28,084 bases of DNA from UBA10110 sp964354145 (GTDB lineage: Bacteria > Patescibacteriota > Kazan-3B-28 > UBA10110), in the NCBI GenBank assembly GCA_964354145.1, contig CAYGXX010000005.1, positions 1 to 28,084 of the forward strand, written 5' to 3'. The position numbers and the translations under genes were made by a program. The notes beneath the pieces are model-generated. The model was not told where the DNA came from. It made no database searches and saw only the letters and a program-made list of their open reading frames with translations. Below are positions 6,111 through 13,876 of this stretch, one piece after another (position 1 is the first letter of the stretch; every line of letters begins with the position of its first letter).

Positions 6111-6728
6111 ATGAGGCAAACATTCATCCTTGTAACAGTAGCCATGATGCTACTGATCCTTGCACTCCTGGGTGGCATTGGTTGCAAGGGTCGCATCGGT
6201 GGACCGGCCCGGCCCGGCGAGCCCGGACTGTACATTGATGTCGGCCATGGCTGGCAACAAGTGGACGCAAGTAAATTGCAGTGGCACAGCTCCTCGGTGG
6301 CGAATGATGTCTATGGTATTGAACTTACACTTGAAGAGCTTGATCGCCAGGCCTTTACGATCAAGCGCGGTAAAAAGGCGGTCGGGCTAGCGTATGTAAT
6401 GACACCAACGGAAATGACTAAGGTGGGTGGTGCATATTGGGCAGGTATAGCGGAGGCGACGTTATGCCCACTAAGGCAGACAGAGGGGTATCAACAAGTT
6501 TATGACACCAGTAAAACTAGCTTTTTTGGGAGTCATCCATCCCTTCCGCCCGAGCAATGCCCCAAAGTAGCTGGCTGGTTACCAGACTATGCCACTGCCA
6601 TGCGCGCTAAAGAAATGTCTTCCAGCAAGCCAACAGAGGGGTATCAATGCTTTGAATTCACCCTGCCTACAGCATCTGCATTCGTGATCGCGATCTCCTG
6701 GGGGGAGCATATTTACCTGAAGTTCTGA
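6111..6728 (+). CDS. Putative lipoprotein, paralog 2
   Basis: The 205-residue protein is a paralog of the preceding gene. It starts MRQTFILVTVAMMLLILALL and ends its signal at GGIGCKG, followed by a Pro/Gly-rich linker, EPGLYIDVGHGWQQVD, a TLEELDRQAFTIKRGK segment and the same C-terminal EGYQCFEFTLP and YLKF. Compared with paralog 1 it carries about 40 extra residues in the middle, including YWAGIAEATLCPL and a Pro/Cys-containing stretch. GAAAGGTG before the ATG can serve as a ribosome binding site. Function is unknown. Duplication of the gene together with its leader and terminator suggests a tandem cassette duplication followed by divergence. Confidence 0.78.
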   Translation: MRQTFILVTVAMMLLILALLGGIGCKGRIGGPARPGEPGLYIDVGHGWQQVDASKLQWHSSSVANDVYGIELTLEELDRQAFTIKRGKKAVGLAYVMTPTEMTKVGGAYWAGIAEATLCPLRQTEGYQQVYDTSKTSFFGSHPSLPPEQCPKVAGWLPDYATAMRAKEMSSSKPTEGYQCFEFTLPTASAFVIAISWGEHIYLKF

Positions 6729-6756
6729 GCCTGCTCCACAGTGATCCTTACTAAGA

Positions 6757-6807
6757 ACTCCTCAATGCAATTGGTAGCTAACCAATTTGCGCCGAGGAGT
6801 TTTTTTA
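6757..6807 (+). terminator. Terminator of lipoprotein cassette 2
   Basis: ACTCCTC (6757-6763) pairs with GAGGAGT (6794-6800). An inner AATTGGT/ACCAATT pair and a long T-run follow the same plan as the terminator of cassette 1. Confidence 0.85.
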
Positions 6808-6833
6808 TTTATTGAGAGATAAGCGGCGAGGGG

Positions 6834-7685
6834 TTACTCGAACTCGATTTTTAATTTGGGTAAAGCTTTTTGTAAATTAGTGATTTCGGAGGGGGCAGCG
6901 AGATTGGTTTCCCAATCAGGGTCAGAGAGATCAATATCTTCCAATACCTTTTCTGACCAATAGGTATCGGCTAGGTCAAGGGAGATTAGCCGCGGCAGAG
7001 AATAAAGAGGAGTGAAATCCTGCACGCTGGTCCCGGTTAATATTAAGGTTTCCAATTTAGTCATCTCCCGTAAAGGCTCTAGATGAGAAACCTGAGGGTT
7101 GTCGCTTAAGTTAAGATAATGTAAATTGCGCAGACTATGCAAGGGAGAGATATCAATAATATATGCATCGGCGATCATCAGTGATTCCAATTTAATTAAT
7201 CGGCTCAAGGGGGTTAAGTCTTTAATTTGAGCGTGATCAATATAGAGTTCTTTGAGTTGGGTAAGTTGGGCTAAGGGGGAGATATCGATGATGCTTGCCC
7301 CGCCCGTGTTAGGGATATCCAATCTTTCTAGACAAGTTAATCCTTGGATATCTACTAAAGCTTGGCTGCCGGATTTAATTTTGGTTTGCAAAAACCTATC
7401 CAAACTGGAGTCTTCGCCGCTAGCATTTTCTAGGATGATTTCTTGATAAGGGGAGCCTTTAAAGGGATAGTAGACAGCGGTGTAGCCGTTATAAGAACAG
7501 GCTACCGCTGGTTGAGTTGAACTCCCGGGTTTGATGGAACAATACTTTGACCAGACTGCCAGTAAAATCAAAACAAACAGTAAAACAATGGCGAGCAGCC
7601 ATTTCCCTCCGGTTGCTTTGAATTGGTTTATCAATTTAATCGGTGGCGCCGAAGGGGGAAGGGTGCCGCTAAATAATCTCACCAT
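6834..7685 (-). CDS. Membrane-anchored leucine-rich-repeat protein
   Basis: This 283-residue protein has a cytoplasmic N-terminus of about 28 residues, one strong membrane segment (WLLAIVLLFVLILLAVW, about 29-46), and an outward-facing domain. From about residue 110 it carries leucine-rich repeats of the roughly 22-residue internalin type, for example LTQLKELYIDHAQIKDLTPL, LIKLESLMIADAYIIDISPL and LRNLHYLNLSDN. Such repeats usually bind proteins. It starts four bases after the stop of the upstream gene with no clear Shine-Dalgarno sequence, so it is probably translated by coupling. In Patescibacteria an anchored LRR protein could act in host contact, but that is inference. Confidence 0.8.
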   Translation of the reverse strand: MVRLFSGTLPPSAPPIKLINQFKATGGKWLLAIVLLFVLILLAVWSKYCSIKPGSSTQPAVACSYNGYTAVYYPFKGSPYQEIILENASGEDSSLDRFLQTKIKSGSQALVDIQGLTCLERLDIPNTGGASIIDISPLAQLTQLKELYIDHAQIKDLTPLSRLIKLESLMIADAYIIDISPLHSLRNLHYLNLSDNPQVSHLEPLREMTKLETLILTGTSVQDFTPLYSLPRLISLDLADTYWSEKVLEDIDLSDPDWETNLAAPSEITNLQKALPKLKIEFE

Positions 7686-7689
7686 TGAT

Positions 7690-8910
7690 TTAGTGAATTA
7701 ATTGTGAGACCAGTTGGCTAATTTGCTGTTGGATAAAAACAAAAGCAGTAGTGGCGCCTTTCTGTATGCTAACCGCCAATCCACTAATTAAACTAGCAGC
7801 AGCTTTGATGATGTTGGTCTGGGATGATGGGGGCTGTTCATTAGTGGTAGGCACTACTTGCGTGGAGGTGTTGGCTTGAGAGCCGATAGTGTTGGAAGCG
7901 GAAGAGGGTTTTAAGTTAAGCAGATCGCTGAAGAAACCGGAGATGGTATTTGTATTAGTGGTGGTTTCCTCTGTACCGGTGCTGCTCTCGGTGCTGGTAA
8001 TGGCGCTCTGAGTGCGGGGAGTGATATCAATGATAGGCACCTCTTCAGCGGCTCTAATGAGTAAGGAAGTTGATGCTACCAGCTCGGTGCCGTTCACTTG
8101 CACCGTGATAGTAACCGCTCCGGGAGTTTTCGGTATCACTAACCCATTATTATCCACTGCGGCGATGGCAGAATCACTTGAAGTCCATTTCAATAGGCCG
8201 CTAGTGATGTTGATCTGTCTGCTATCAGGGTCCAACACGATTACTAACGGTCGAAAAGTGGCGGGGATATATTTATTCAAAACTACAGTGCTGTGGTAGG
8301 GCAGAACGGCGATGCTAGCGGGCATAGTAGAAACTTCCTCTTCGGCAGTTTCTTTTTCTAATTGCAAAGTGGAGATAGTATAGATTCGGGCGCCCGCCGT
8401 AAATTTGATAGTGATAGTTCCATTAGTTACCTGGATGGTTTTTACTAAGGTGCGAATAGTTTTGAAAGTAAAGCCGATGCCGTTAATGGTTAATGTACCC
8501 AAAGCTTTCACATAAATATTGTGGGTGCCGTTGGTGACTCCCAGAATCTTTACTTCATTGTTTTCGGTGACCTGCAAATAATTGCCTAGATTTTTAGTAC
8601 CAGTCTCTTTTTGCCAGCTTTCAAAATCAGCCCGATTGATTCCTTTGATATCTGAGCCAAAGTTAATAGTGGGCTGGCCGTGGAAGAGGGCTTCGCCAGC
8701 TGGCGGCGAGACGTCCGTTACAGTTTGTGTATTAACTGCAGCTGTTTGTAAAGGTTCCCCTTCTATCAGGGACTCTTCCGGCAAACCAGCCGCCGAAGCG
8801 CGGCTGAATAGGAATGCCAAAACGATCCCCACCGAAATAATGGCTAGGAGTTCTTGCTCAATTAAAATTATAAATTGTTTGCCTAGATGGCTGATTTTTG
8901 CCTGTTTCAT
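7690..8910 (-). CDS. Putative cell-surface protein with BIG2-like domain
   Basis: The 406-residue protein has an N-terminal membrane segment or uncleaved signal (ELLAIISVGIVLAFLFSRA, about 20-38). A beta-rich region follows, then a bacterial Ig-like (BIG2) module recognisable by LLKWTSSDSAIAAVDNNGLV and PGAVTITVQVNG (about 245-285). After that comes a Ser/Thr/Asn-rich low-complexity linker (about 300-360) and a C-terminal helix. This is the layout of an exported adhesin or stalk protein. It is the first gene of a two-gene minus-strand operon with a perfect consensus promoter at 9034-9062 and a leader containing three hairpins. No good ribosome binding site precedes the ATG. Confidence 0.75.
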   Translation of the reverse strand: MKQAKISHLGKQFIILIEQELLAIISVGIVLAFLFSRASAAGLPEESLIEGEPLQTAAVNTQTVTDVSPPAGEALFHGQPTINFGSDIKGINRADFESWQKETGTKNLGNYLQVTENNEVKILGVTNGTHNIYVKALGTLTINGIGFTFKTIRTLVKTIQVTNGTITIKFTAGARIYTISTLQLEKETAEEEVSTMPASIAVLPYHSTVVLNKYIPATFRPLVIVLDPDSRQINITSGLLKWTSSDSAIAAVDNNGLVIPKTPGAVTITVQVNGTELVASTSLLIRAAEEVPIIDITPRTQSAITSTESSTGTEETTTNTNTISGFFSDLLNLKPSSASNTIGSQANTSTQVVPTTNEQPPSSQTNIIKAAASLISGLAVSIQKGATTAFVFIQQQISQLVSQLIH

Positions 8911-8936
8911 TTTTGTTTTCTTTTGACCCGGTCTCC

Positions 8937-8979
8937 GACTCGGATGAGTCTCTGACTCTGAGAGAGTCCCTTTAGGGAC
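8937..8979 (-). promoter_or_regulatory. Three consecutive hairpins in the leader of the surface-protein operon
   Basis: GACTC/GAGTC (8937-8941 with 8946-8950), GACTCT/AGAGTC (8954-8959 with 8963-8968) and GTCCC/GGGAC (8966-8970 with 8975-8979) are perfect stems with 3-4 base loops. The last two overlap, so only one can form fully. They lie between the predicted start of transcription near 9027 and the ATG at 8910, and may control or protect this mRNA. Confidence 0.5.
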
Positions 8980-9033
8980 AGGAGGGTTTTGTCTGTTTCG
9001 CTAGCAATCGGACCCAACTTAGTATTTATTTTA

Positions 9034-9062
9034 ATTATACCACAATTAAAAACTTTTGTCAA
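9034..9062 (-). promoter_or_regulatory. Consensus promoter of the surface-protein/LRR operon
   Basis: On the minus strand TTGACA (9062-9057), exactly 17 bases and TATAAT (9039-9034) form a full sigma-70 consensus. Transcription would begin near 9027 and read through the surface protein and the LRR gene. Confidence 0.88.
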
Positions 9063-9129
9063 TTAAGTTTATCCGACGGTGAAATCGAGACGCATGGTAG
9101 GAAAAATATTGTCTGGTAGCGGTTTTTTC

Positions 9130-9158
9130 TTGACAAGAACAAAGAGGTGTGCTACCTT
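9130..9158 (+). promoter_or_regulatory. Promoter of the structured RNA gene
   Basis: TTGACA (9130-9135), a 17-base spacer and TACCTT (9153-9158) drive transcription rightward, back to back with the minus-strand promoter. The predicted start falls within a few bases of the first helix of the RNA. Confidence 0.75.
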
Positions 9159-9162
9159 AAAG

Positions 9163-9366
9163 GCGTTAGGCAATCGCCGGGCGGATCCCGCTTAACGCAG
9201 AGTGAAACAAGGACAGCTCGGTGGCTCCCAGAGGACGGTTCCCGGTCCGGTGAGCCAATAACAGGGATAGTCTGGTGTAGGCATTGGGCGAGAGTACTCG
9301 CCAGACGAACAAATATCAATCGAAGACTCGCCCTCGCCCCGAGCTGAAGCTCGGGGCTATTTTTAT
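9163..9366 (+). ncRNA. Stand-alone structured RNA of about 200 nt, family not identified
   Basis: There is no convincing protein here, but there is a promoter before it, a perfect terminator behind it and dense pairing between. GCGTTA (9163-9168) pairs with TAACGC (9193-9198), closing a three-way junction with GGC/GCC (9169-9171, 9176-9178) and GCGG/CCGC (9181-9184, 9188-9191). TGGCTC/GAGCCA (9222-9227, 9252-9257) encloses GGAC/GTCC. GTCTGG (9270-9275) with CCAGAC (9301-9306) and GGGCGAG (9286-9292) with CTCGCCC (9327-9333) interleave as an H-type pseudoknot; a local GGCGAG/CTCGCC hairpin competes. The terminator is GCCCCGAGCT/AGCTCGGGGC (9336-9345, 9348-9357) plus T-rich sequence. It lacks the conserved cores of RNase P RNA, the SRP Alu-less hairpin and the tmRNA CCA end. 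The adjacent genes are on the other strand, so it is not a riboswitch for a neighbour. Confidence 0.75.
9336..9366. terminator. Terminator of the structured RNA, shared with thpR
   Basis: Ten-base perfect arms GCCCCGAGCT and AGCTCGGGGC around GA are followed by a T-rich run. The convergent thpR stop codon overlaps its end, so the same hairpin can end both transcripts. Confidence 0.85.
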
Positions 9367-9927
9367 TTAATTATTTAAAGAGTGTTGGGATAGTAGGGTA
9401 TGGATAGGGCCTTGGGGCGTTAGGGTGCTAGCCATCAAATCAATACTGGACACTTTAGTAGCCGGTGGGAGGGTGATGTCGTTTTTTAGAGATTGGATTT
9501 TAGCTGATTCGGTTGGATTAGGCGGAAATTTAATGCGGGCTAAGGTAAGGTGGGGCTGGAAAGGCTTGGTGTCCATCGTGGGTACAACTTTGATCAGCTG
9601 GTGCGCTAACTCTGCTTGCAACTCTTTTAAGTGCGAACCGTCTATACCGATCCAGATAATATTGGGTTGCTGCCAATTGGGGAAAGCCCCGAGCTCAGTG
9701 AAGCTTAGTTTTAAGGTGGGGTATTTAGCTGCCGTGTTGTTTAGAATCCCTTGAATTTGCGGGATGAGCTCTTCTTCAGTGTCTCCCAAGAACTGCAAGG
9801 TGAGATGCTGATTGTCTACCCTAGTTTTCTTGAAAGCGGGGGAATCCGGCAGTTGGGCTGCAATTTTAGCGAGAGCCAGTTTGGCGGCATTATCTAAATT
9901 GATCGCCACGAATAATCGTTGTTTCAT
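9367..9927 (-). CDS. thpR: RNA 2',3'-cyclic phosphodiesterase (2H family)
   Basis: The 186-residue protein has the two His-x-Thr motifs of the 2H phosphoesterase fold at normal spacing: QHLTLQFLGDT near residue 41 and PHLTLARIK near residue 125. It starts MKQRLFVAINL, the usual first strand of the ThpR/LigT family. The enzyme opens 2',3'-cyclic phosphates on RNA ends; older annotations call it 2'-5' RNA ligase. It stands alone, convergent with the structured RNA, with its stop adjoining the RNA terminator. No RNA repair partner is next to it. Confidence 0.9.
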   Translation of the reverse strand: MKQRLFVAINLDNAAKLALAKIAAQLPDSPAFKKTRVDNQHLTLQFLGDTEEELIPQIQGILNNTAAKYPTLKLSFTELGAFPNWQQPNIIWIGIDGSHLKELQAELAHQLIKVVPTMDTKPFQPHLTLARIKFPPNPTESAKIQSLKNDITLPPATKVSSIDLMASTLTPQGPIHTLLSQHSLNN

Positions 9928-10244
9928 GTTATTATTTTACGCCTTTCCTGTCTTAACCCCACCCAACCTCCCCTTATTATAAGGGGAGGAGAGGAGGAGT
10001 TATGACTTCAACGGCTCATTGATGAGCCGTTGAAGTGTAGGATTCCTCTACCCCAGCATGTGCCCCACGTACGTGTGGGCAGGCGGAGCAGACTCCGGTC
10101 GGGATGACAAGGAAAAGGAGATGATCCGTTTTCGCCTTCAGCTTCCGTCTTCGCATCAGCTACGCCGGACAAGACGCCGGGCTTTGCAGGGGGTTTATGT
10201 TAGTATAAATTGGTAATATGATAGATAGAGCTTAAACTCTCCTT
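9928..10244. repeat. Gene-free spacer filled with palindromic repeats
   Basis: No coding region is supported here. CCTCCCCTTAT/ATAAGGGGAGG (9967-9989) is a perfect 11-bp stem. ACTTCAACGGCTCAT with its complement (10005-10036) is a perfect 15-bp stem with a two-base loop. TGCCCCACGTACGTGTGGGCA near 10061-10081 is nearly palindromic. At 10132-10172 there is a minus-strand copy of the 'cttgtccg-cgtagc...gcgaag' repeat that also occurs at about 24006-24057 in the opposite orientation. The last 40 bases before secD are AT-rich and may hold its promoter. Confidence 0.65.
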
Positions 10245-11561
10245 ATGGCGAAGAAACCCGGCTGGTTATTTTTAATGATTGTGGCGGTTCTTTTGATGGC
10301 CCTGGTCATTGATATCCCCGCTTTGGCTAAGTTTGTGGGGTTTAAAAGTGGCTGGACCATTCATAAGGGTTTGGACCTCCAAGGCGGCACCCATCTGGTT
10401 TACCAGACGGATTTGAGTAAAGTCAAAGCCGGCGATGAAACCATAGCGGTGATGGGAGTGGTGGATGTGATCCGGCGCCGGATCGATGCTTTAGGAGTAT
10501 CCGAGCCGCTGATCCAGAAAACCAAAGATAACTCCCGCGTCATCATCGAATTACCCGGGATTAAAGATGTCAACCAAGCTATTTCTTTAATTGGACAAAC
10601 CGCTCAATTAGAATTCCGTGAGGGGATAGTGGGCCAAAGCGTAGATGCGGGCAGTAAGGTTATCTCCGAGGAGTATGACAAATGGAAGGATATTGGGCTG
10701 ACCGGCGCCCATTTCGCGAGAGCGGAAGCCCAAATTGACCAGGGCAGCAGTTCTTTAGTCAGAAAGCCGATTGTGGCGATTGAGTTTGATAGCGAAGGTG
10801 CTAAGATCTTCGCTGAGGCGACCAAACGGAATCTCCAGAAGCCCTTAGCTATATTTTTAGATAAGCAGATGCTGTCGGCTCCCATTGTGCAAGATGAAAT
10901 TAAAGAGGGCAAGGCGGTGATTAACGGGAATTTCACCCTCCAAGAAGCCAAGAACCTAGCTATTCAGTTGAATGCAGGTGCTCTGCCCGTCCCCGTTAAA
11001 TTGATCTCTCAAAGTAATGTCGGCGCCACCTTAGGGCAAGAAGCGGTAACCAAAAGCATTATTGCCGGGCTGTTAGGTCTCTTGATGGTCCTCTTGTTTA
11101 TGATTATTTTCTATCGCTTGCCGGGGGTCTTAGCTTCTTTTGCCTTAATGATTTATGCAATTATTTCGTTAGCTATCTTTATTTTCATCCCGGTGACCAT
11201 GACTTTAGCCGGTATTGCTGGTTTTGTAATCTCGGTCGGTATGGCAATTGATGCCAACATTCTGATTTTTGAACGCATGAAGGAAGAGATTCGTGAAGGT
11301 CGCAGCATTTTGGCTGCCATCGACGCGGGGTTCTATCGAGCATGGACTTCTATTCGCGACTCCAACGTTTCTACTTTGATTACCTGTGTGATCCTGTATT
11401 ATTTTGGTTCTGGTTTGATTCGGGGGTTTGCTCTTACCTTGGGTATCGGCGTATTCGTCAGCATGTTCAGTGCGATTACCGTGACCCATACGTTTCTTAG
11501 GTTGGTGGCGGCTACTCCACTAGTTAAGAATTTTAAACTCTGGGGGGCTAAGGCGCTATGA
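10245..11561 (+). CDS. secD: Protein translocase subunit SecD
   Basis: SecD works with SecF in the inner membrane to use the proton gradient to complete preprotein export through SecYEG. The 438-residue protein has an N-terminal membrane segment, the periplasmic domain beginning KGLDLQGGTHLVYQTDL, the RRRIDALGVSEPLIQ segment, and a C-terminal block of five membrane helices with the family motif SVGMAIDANILIFERMKEE. It is shorter than the E. coli protein, as in many bacteria that lack part of the first periplasmic domain. The start has no strong Shine-Dalgarno sequence. The TGA stop lies within ATGAAT, where an insertion-like element separates it from secF. Confidence 0.95.
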   Translation: MAKKPGWLFLMIVAVLLMALVIDIPALAKFVGFKSGWTIHKGLDLQGGTHLVYQTDLSKVKAGDETIAVMGVVDVIRRRIDALGVSEPLIQKTKDNSRVIIELPGIKDVNQAISLIGQTAQLEFREGIVGQSVDAGSKVISEEYDKWKDIGLTGAHFARAEAQIDQGSSSLVRKPIVAIEFDSEGAKIFAEATKRNLQKPLAIFLDKQMLSAPIVQDEIKEGKAVINGNFTLQEAKNLAIQLNAGALPVPVKLISQSNVGATLGQEAVTKSIIAGLLGLLMVLLFMIIFYRLPGVLASFALMIYAIISLAIFIFIPVTMTLAGIAGFVISVGMAIDANILIFERMKEEIREGRSILAAIDAGFYRAWTSIRDSNVSTLITCVILYYFGSGLIRGFALTLGIGVFVSMFSAITVTHTFLRLVAATPLVKNFKLWGAKAL

Positions 11562-11687
11562 ATCCCGTTAGAGGCAACTCTGTATTCGGGATCAAACTAA
11601 AGTATGTATGCCAAATAATGAACTTAACAAACAACATATCATTAAACCACGGAAGCATGAGTGCTTCCTGCCTCTAACGGGATGAAT
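11558..11687 (+). mobile_element. MITE-like element, copy 1, at the secD-secF junction
   Basis: A 118-bp core (11564-11681) has perfect 12-bp terminal inverted repeats, CCCGTTAGAGGC and GCCTCTAACGGG. Just inside the right end is a hairpin, GGAAGCA-TGAG-TGCTTCC (11651-11668), separated from the right arm by one T. The remainder is AT-rich and non-coding. The core is flanked by the direct repeat ATGAAT (11558-11563 and 11682-11687). The left copy overlaps the secD stop and the right copy is the first two codons of secF. Deleting the core and one repeat leaves secD and secF overlapping at ATGA. A second copy with the same plan lies at 15868-15995. No transposase is in the window. Confidence 0.8.
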
Positions 11688-12575
11688 GTAGTCAAAACAT
11701 TTAAGTTTTGGATTGGTCTCTCGGCAATACTGATTGTAGTTGGAATTGTCGCTATATTTATGTACGGCTACCGCACGGGCATTGATTTTGCGGGAGGGAC
11801 TATTCTAGAACTTCAGGTTGCCCAACCCAAGACGGCGGGCCTGGATGCTCAAACGGTGATTACGGAGGCTTATAAATCCAAGACGAGCCTAGACATCGCA
11901 ACTCAGTCCGAGGGGGGGGATAGATATTTCGTGCGCAGCACTCAAATTAATAATGAACAGAAAAATAATATTCTCGCTTTCGTACAAGAAAAGTTCAATC
12001 AGGTAAGCGAGCTGCGTTTTGAATCCGTGGACCCGACGATTGGAGCGGATGTGGTACGTAAAGCGGTGTTGGCGGTGATCCTAGCGGTTGTTGGCATTCT
12101 CTTTTATATTGCTTATGCTTTCCGCCGGGTGCCCGGGGAGGTAAGCGCCTGGCGGTTTGGCAGTGCCGCTGTTTTGGCTTTAGTGCATGATGTTCTGATA
12201 TTGTTGGGTCTATATGCGATTGTCGGTCATTTCTGGGGCGCCGAGGTGGACAGTATGTTTATTACTGCTCTGCTTACTTTGGTAGGTTTTTCGGTGCACG
12301 ATACTATCGTGACCTTTGACCGCGTGCGTGAAAATCTGCGGCGCCGGGCAGGTGAAGACCTAGTTACTTTATTGAATGACAGTATTGTAGAAACTATTGT
12401 GCGGTCCATTAATACTTCCTTTACTTTATTCTTGGTTCTGGTCGCGATGTTTTTCTTTGGAGGGCCTACTCTGAAATTCTTTACTTTAGCCATGATCATT
12501 GGGGTAGTAATAGGGACCTATTCCTCGGTATTTATTGCCTCACCTCTTCTCCTCTGGGGACATAAGAAACATTAA
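11682..12575 (+). CDS. secF: Protein translocase subunit SecF
   Basis: SecF is the partner of SecD. From the ATG at 11682 the protein has 297 residues: MNVVKTFKFWIGLSAIL, a first membrane helix, then GIDFAGGTILELQV, a periplasmic domain, and a C-terminal five-helix block with GFSVHDTIVTFDRVRENLR. An in-frame GTG at 11661 would add seven residues encoded by the hairpin and right arm of the inserted element, so 11682 is preferred. It has no ordinary Shine-Dalgarno sequence, because the original one would have lain in the end of secD, now 118 bp away. hisS starts two bases after its stop. Confidence 0.94.
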   Translation: MNVVKTFKFWIGLSAILIVVGIVAIFMYGYRTGIDFAGGTILELQVAQPKTAGLDAQTVITEAYKSKTSLDIATQSEGGDRYFVRSTQINNEQKNNILAFVQEKFNQVSELRFESVDPTIGADVVRKAVLAVILAVVGILFYIAYAFRRVPGEVSAWRFGSAAVLALVHDVLILLGLYAIVGHFWGAEVDSMFITALLTLVGFSVHDTIVTFDRVRENLRRRAGEDLVTLLNDSIVETIVRSINTSFTLFLVLVAMFFFGGPTLKFFTLAMIIGVVIGTYSSVFIASPLLLWGHKKH

Positions 12576-12577
12576 TT

Positions 12578-13870
12578 ATGCCAGGCACAAAAGTTATTCA
12601 AATCCCGCGGGGATTAAAAGATATTTTGCCTGATGAGCAAAAGTATTGGTTTTGGTTAGAAAAAAATTTCCAGGACGTGGTGCATGCCGCCGGGTTCGAG
12701 CGGATTATTTTACCCACTTTTGAAGCGACCGAGTTGTTTAAGCGCAGCGTCGGCGAATTTACTGATATCGTGACTAAACAGATGTATACCTTTAAAGATC
12801 TAGGAGGGAATAGCATCACTCTGCGCCCAGAAGGGACGGCCGGGGTAGCCCGCGCTTATATTGAACATGGGATGCGGATCTGGCCTCAGCCGGTCAAACT
12901 ATATTACTGGGGGCCGATGTATCGCTATGAACGACCGCAAGCCGGAAGATTTAGAGAGTTCTATCAATTTGGTTTAGAGTTAATTGGCGATAGCGATCCG
13001 GTTACGGATGCCCTGCTGATCCAGTCGGTGATGCGCTATTATCAAAAGCTTGGCTTGAAAAACTTAGTGGTCAAGATTAATAGTTTAGGTACCCCTAAAT
13101 CGCGCACCAGAATGGTGGCCGCCTTGGAAAAGTTTTTAACTAATCACAAAAAAAACCTTTGCGAAGATTGCCGGGTCCGCTTGAAGAAAAATACCCTGCG
13201 GGTGTTGGATTGTAAGGTCGCTAAGTGTAAAGAAATTGTCGCAGAGGCCGGTCACATTTTGATGGATAATTTAGATCAGGAATCCAAAAAACGTTTTACT
13301 AAAGTCCTAGAATCCCTAGATGATATGAAAGTGGAATACGAATTGGACCCTAATTTAGTTCGGGGACTAGATTATTACACTCATACTATTTTTGAAGTAA
13401 TGCTGAAAAATGACGATTTGGCTATCGGGGCGGGGGGAAGATACGATGGATTAATTAAGTTATTGGGAGGCCCTGATACAGCGGCGATCGGTTATGCCGG
13501 AGGAGTAGAACGCACCATTGATGCTTTAAGGCAGCAAACGGTGATGGTGCCAGAGATGGCTAAGACGGACGTGTTTGTCATCCAGTTGGGTGATCGGGCT
13601 AAGACCAAAGCAGTGGAGCTGATCACTAGCTTAGAACAAGCCTCTCTCCGAGTCTCAAGCTTGATGGGTAGAGGGAATATCCAGTCCCAGCTGAAGATGG
13701 CTAGTCAGCTTAATAGCCTACTCGCGGTTATTATTGGCGATCAGGAGGTTCATGATAAAAATGTTATTCTTCGAGATATGCAAGATCGGTCTCAAGAAAC
13801 TGTATTAGACCGGAATATTGTGAAAATGATTATTCAGAAGTTAGAAGAAAAAAAAGCCATTAAGCTCTAA
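12578..13870 (+). CDS. hisS: Histidyl-tRNA synthetase
   Basis: This class II synthetase charges tRNA-His. The 430-residue length is typical. It begins with IPRGLKDILPDEQ and has motif 1 around ERIILPTFEATELF, TLRPEGTAGVARAY, motif 2 at residues 114-130 (MYRYERPQAGRFREF), the histidine-binding LVRGLDYYTHTIFEV and GAGGRYDGL, then the anticodon-binding domain with GRGNIQSQLKMA. Four cysteines (CEDC and CKVAKC) around residues 185-205 sit in the insertion domain and may bind a metal. The start lies two bases after the secF stop, so translation is probably coupled. Confidence 0.95.
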   Translation: MPGTKVIQIPRGLKDILPDEQKYWFWLEKNFQDVVHAAGFERIILPTFEATELFKRSVGEFTDIVTKQMYTFKDLGGNSITLRPEGTAGVARAYIEHGMRIWPQPVKLYYWGPMYRYERPQAGRFREFYQFGLELIGDSDPVTDALLIQSVMRYYQKLGLKNLVVKINSLGTPKSRTRMVAALEKFLTNHKKNLCEDCRVRLKKNTLRVLDCKVAKCKEIVAEAGHILMDNLDQESKKRFTKVLESLDDMKVEYELDPNLVRGLDYYTHTIFEVMLKNDDLAIGAGGRYDGLIKLLGGPDTAAIGYAGGVERTIDALRQQTVMVPEMAKTDVFVIQLGDRAKTKAVELITSLEQASLRVSSLMGRGNIQSQLKMASQLNSLLAVIIGDQEVHDKNVILRDMQDRSQETVLDRNIVKMIIQKLEEKKAIKL

Positions 13871-13876
13871 ACTCTT

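Noticed and set aside
9147..9347. A 66-codon open frame in the structured RNA region
   Set aside because: It overlaps promoter, helices and terminator of the RNA, has no ribosome binding site and no protein-like pattern.
9163..9366. RNase P, SRP, tmRNA or 6S RNA identity for the structured RNA
   Set aside because: The conserved RNase P and SRP core motifs and the tmRNA CCA end are absent, and the three-way junction does not match the single long bulged hairpin of 6S RNA.
11558..11687. Integron attC site (GTTAG...CTAAC ends)
   Set aside because: attC sites run RYYYAAC...GTTRRRY; here the order is reversed, the match extends into CCC/GGG, and no integrase or cassette is present.
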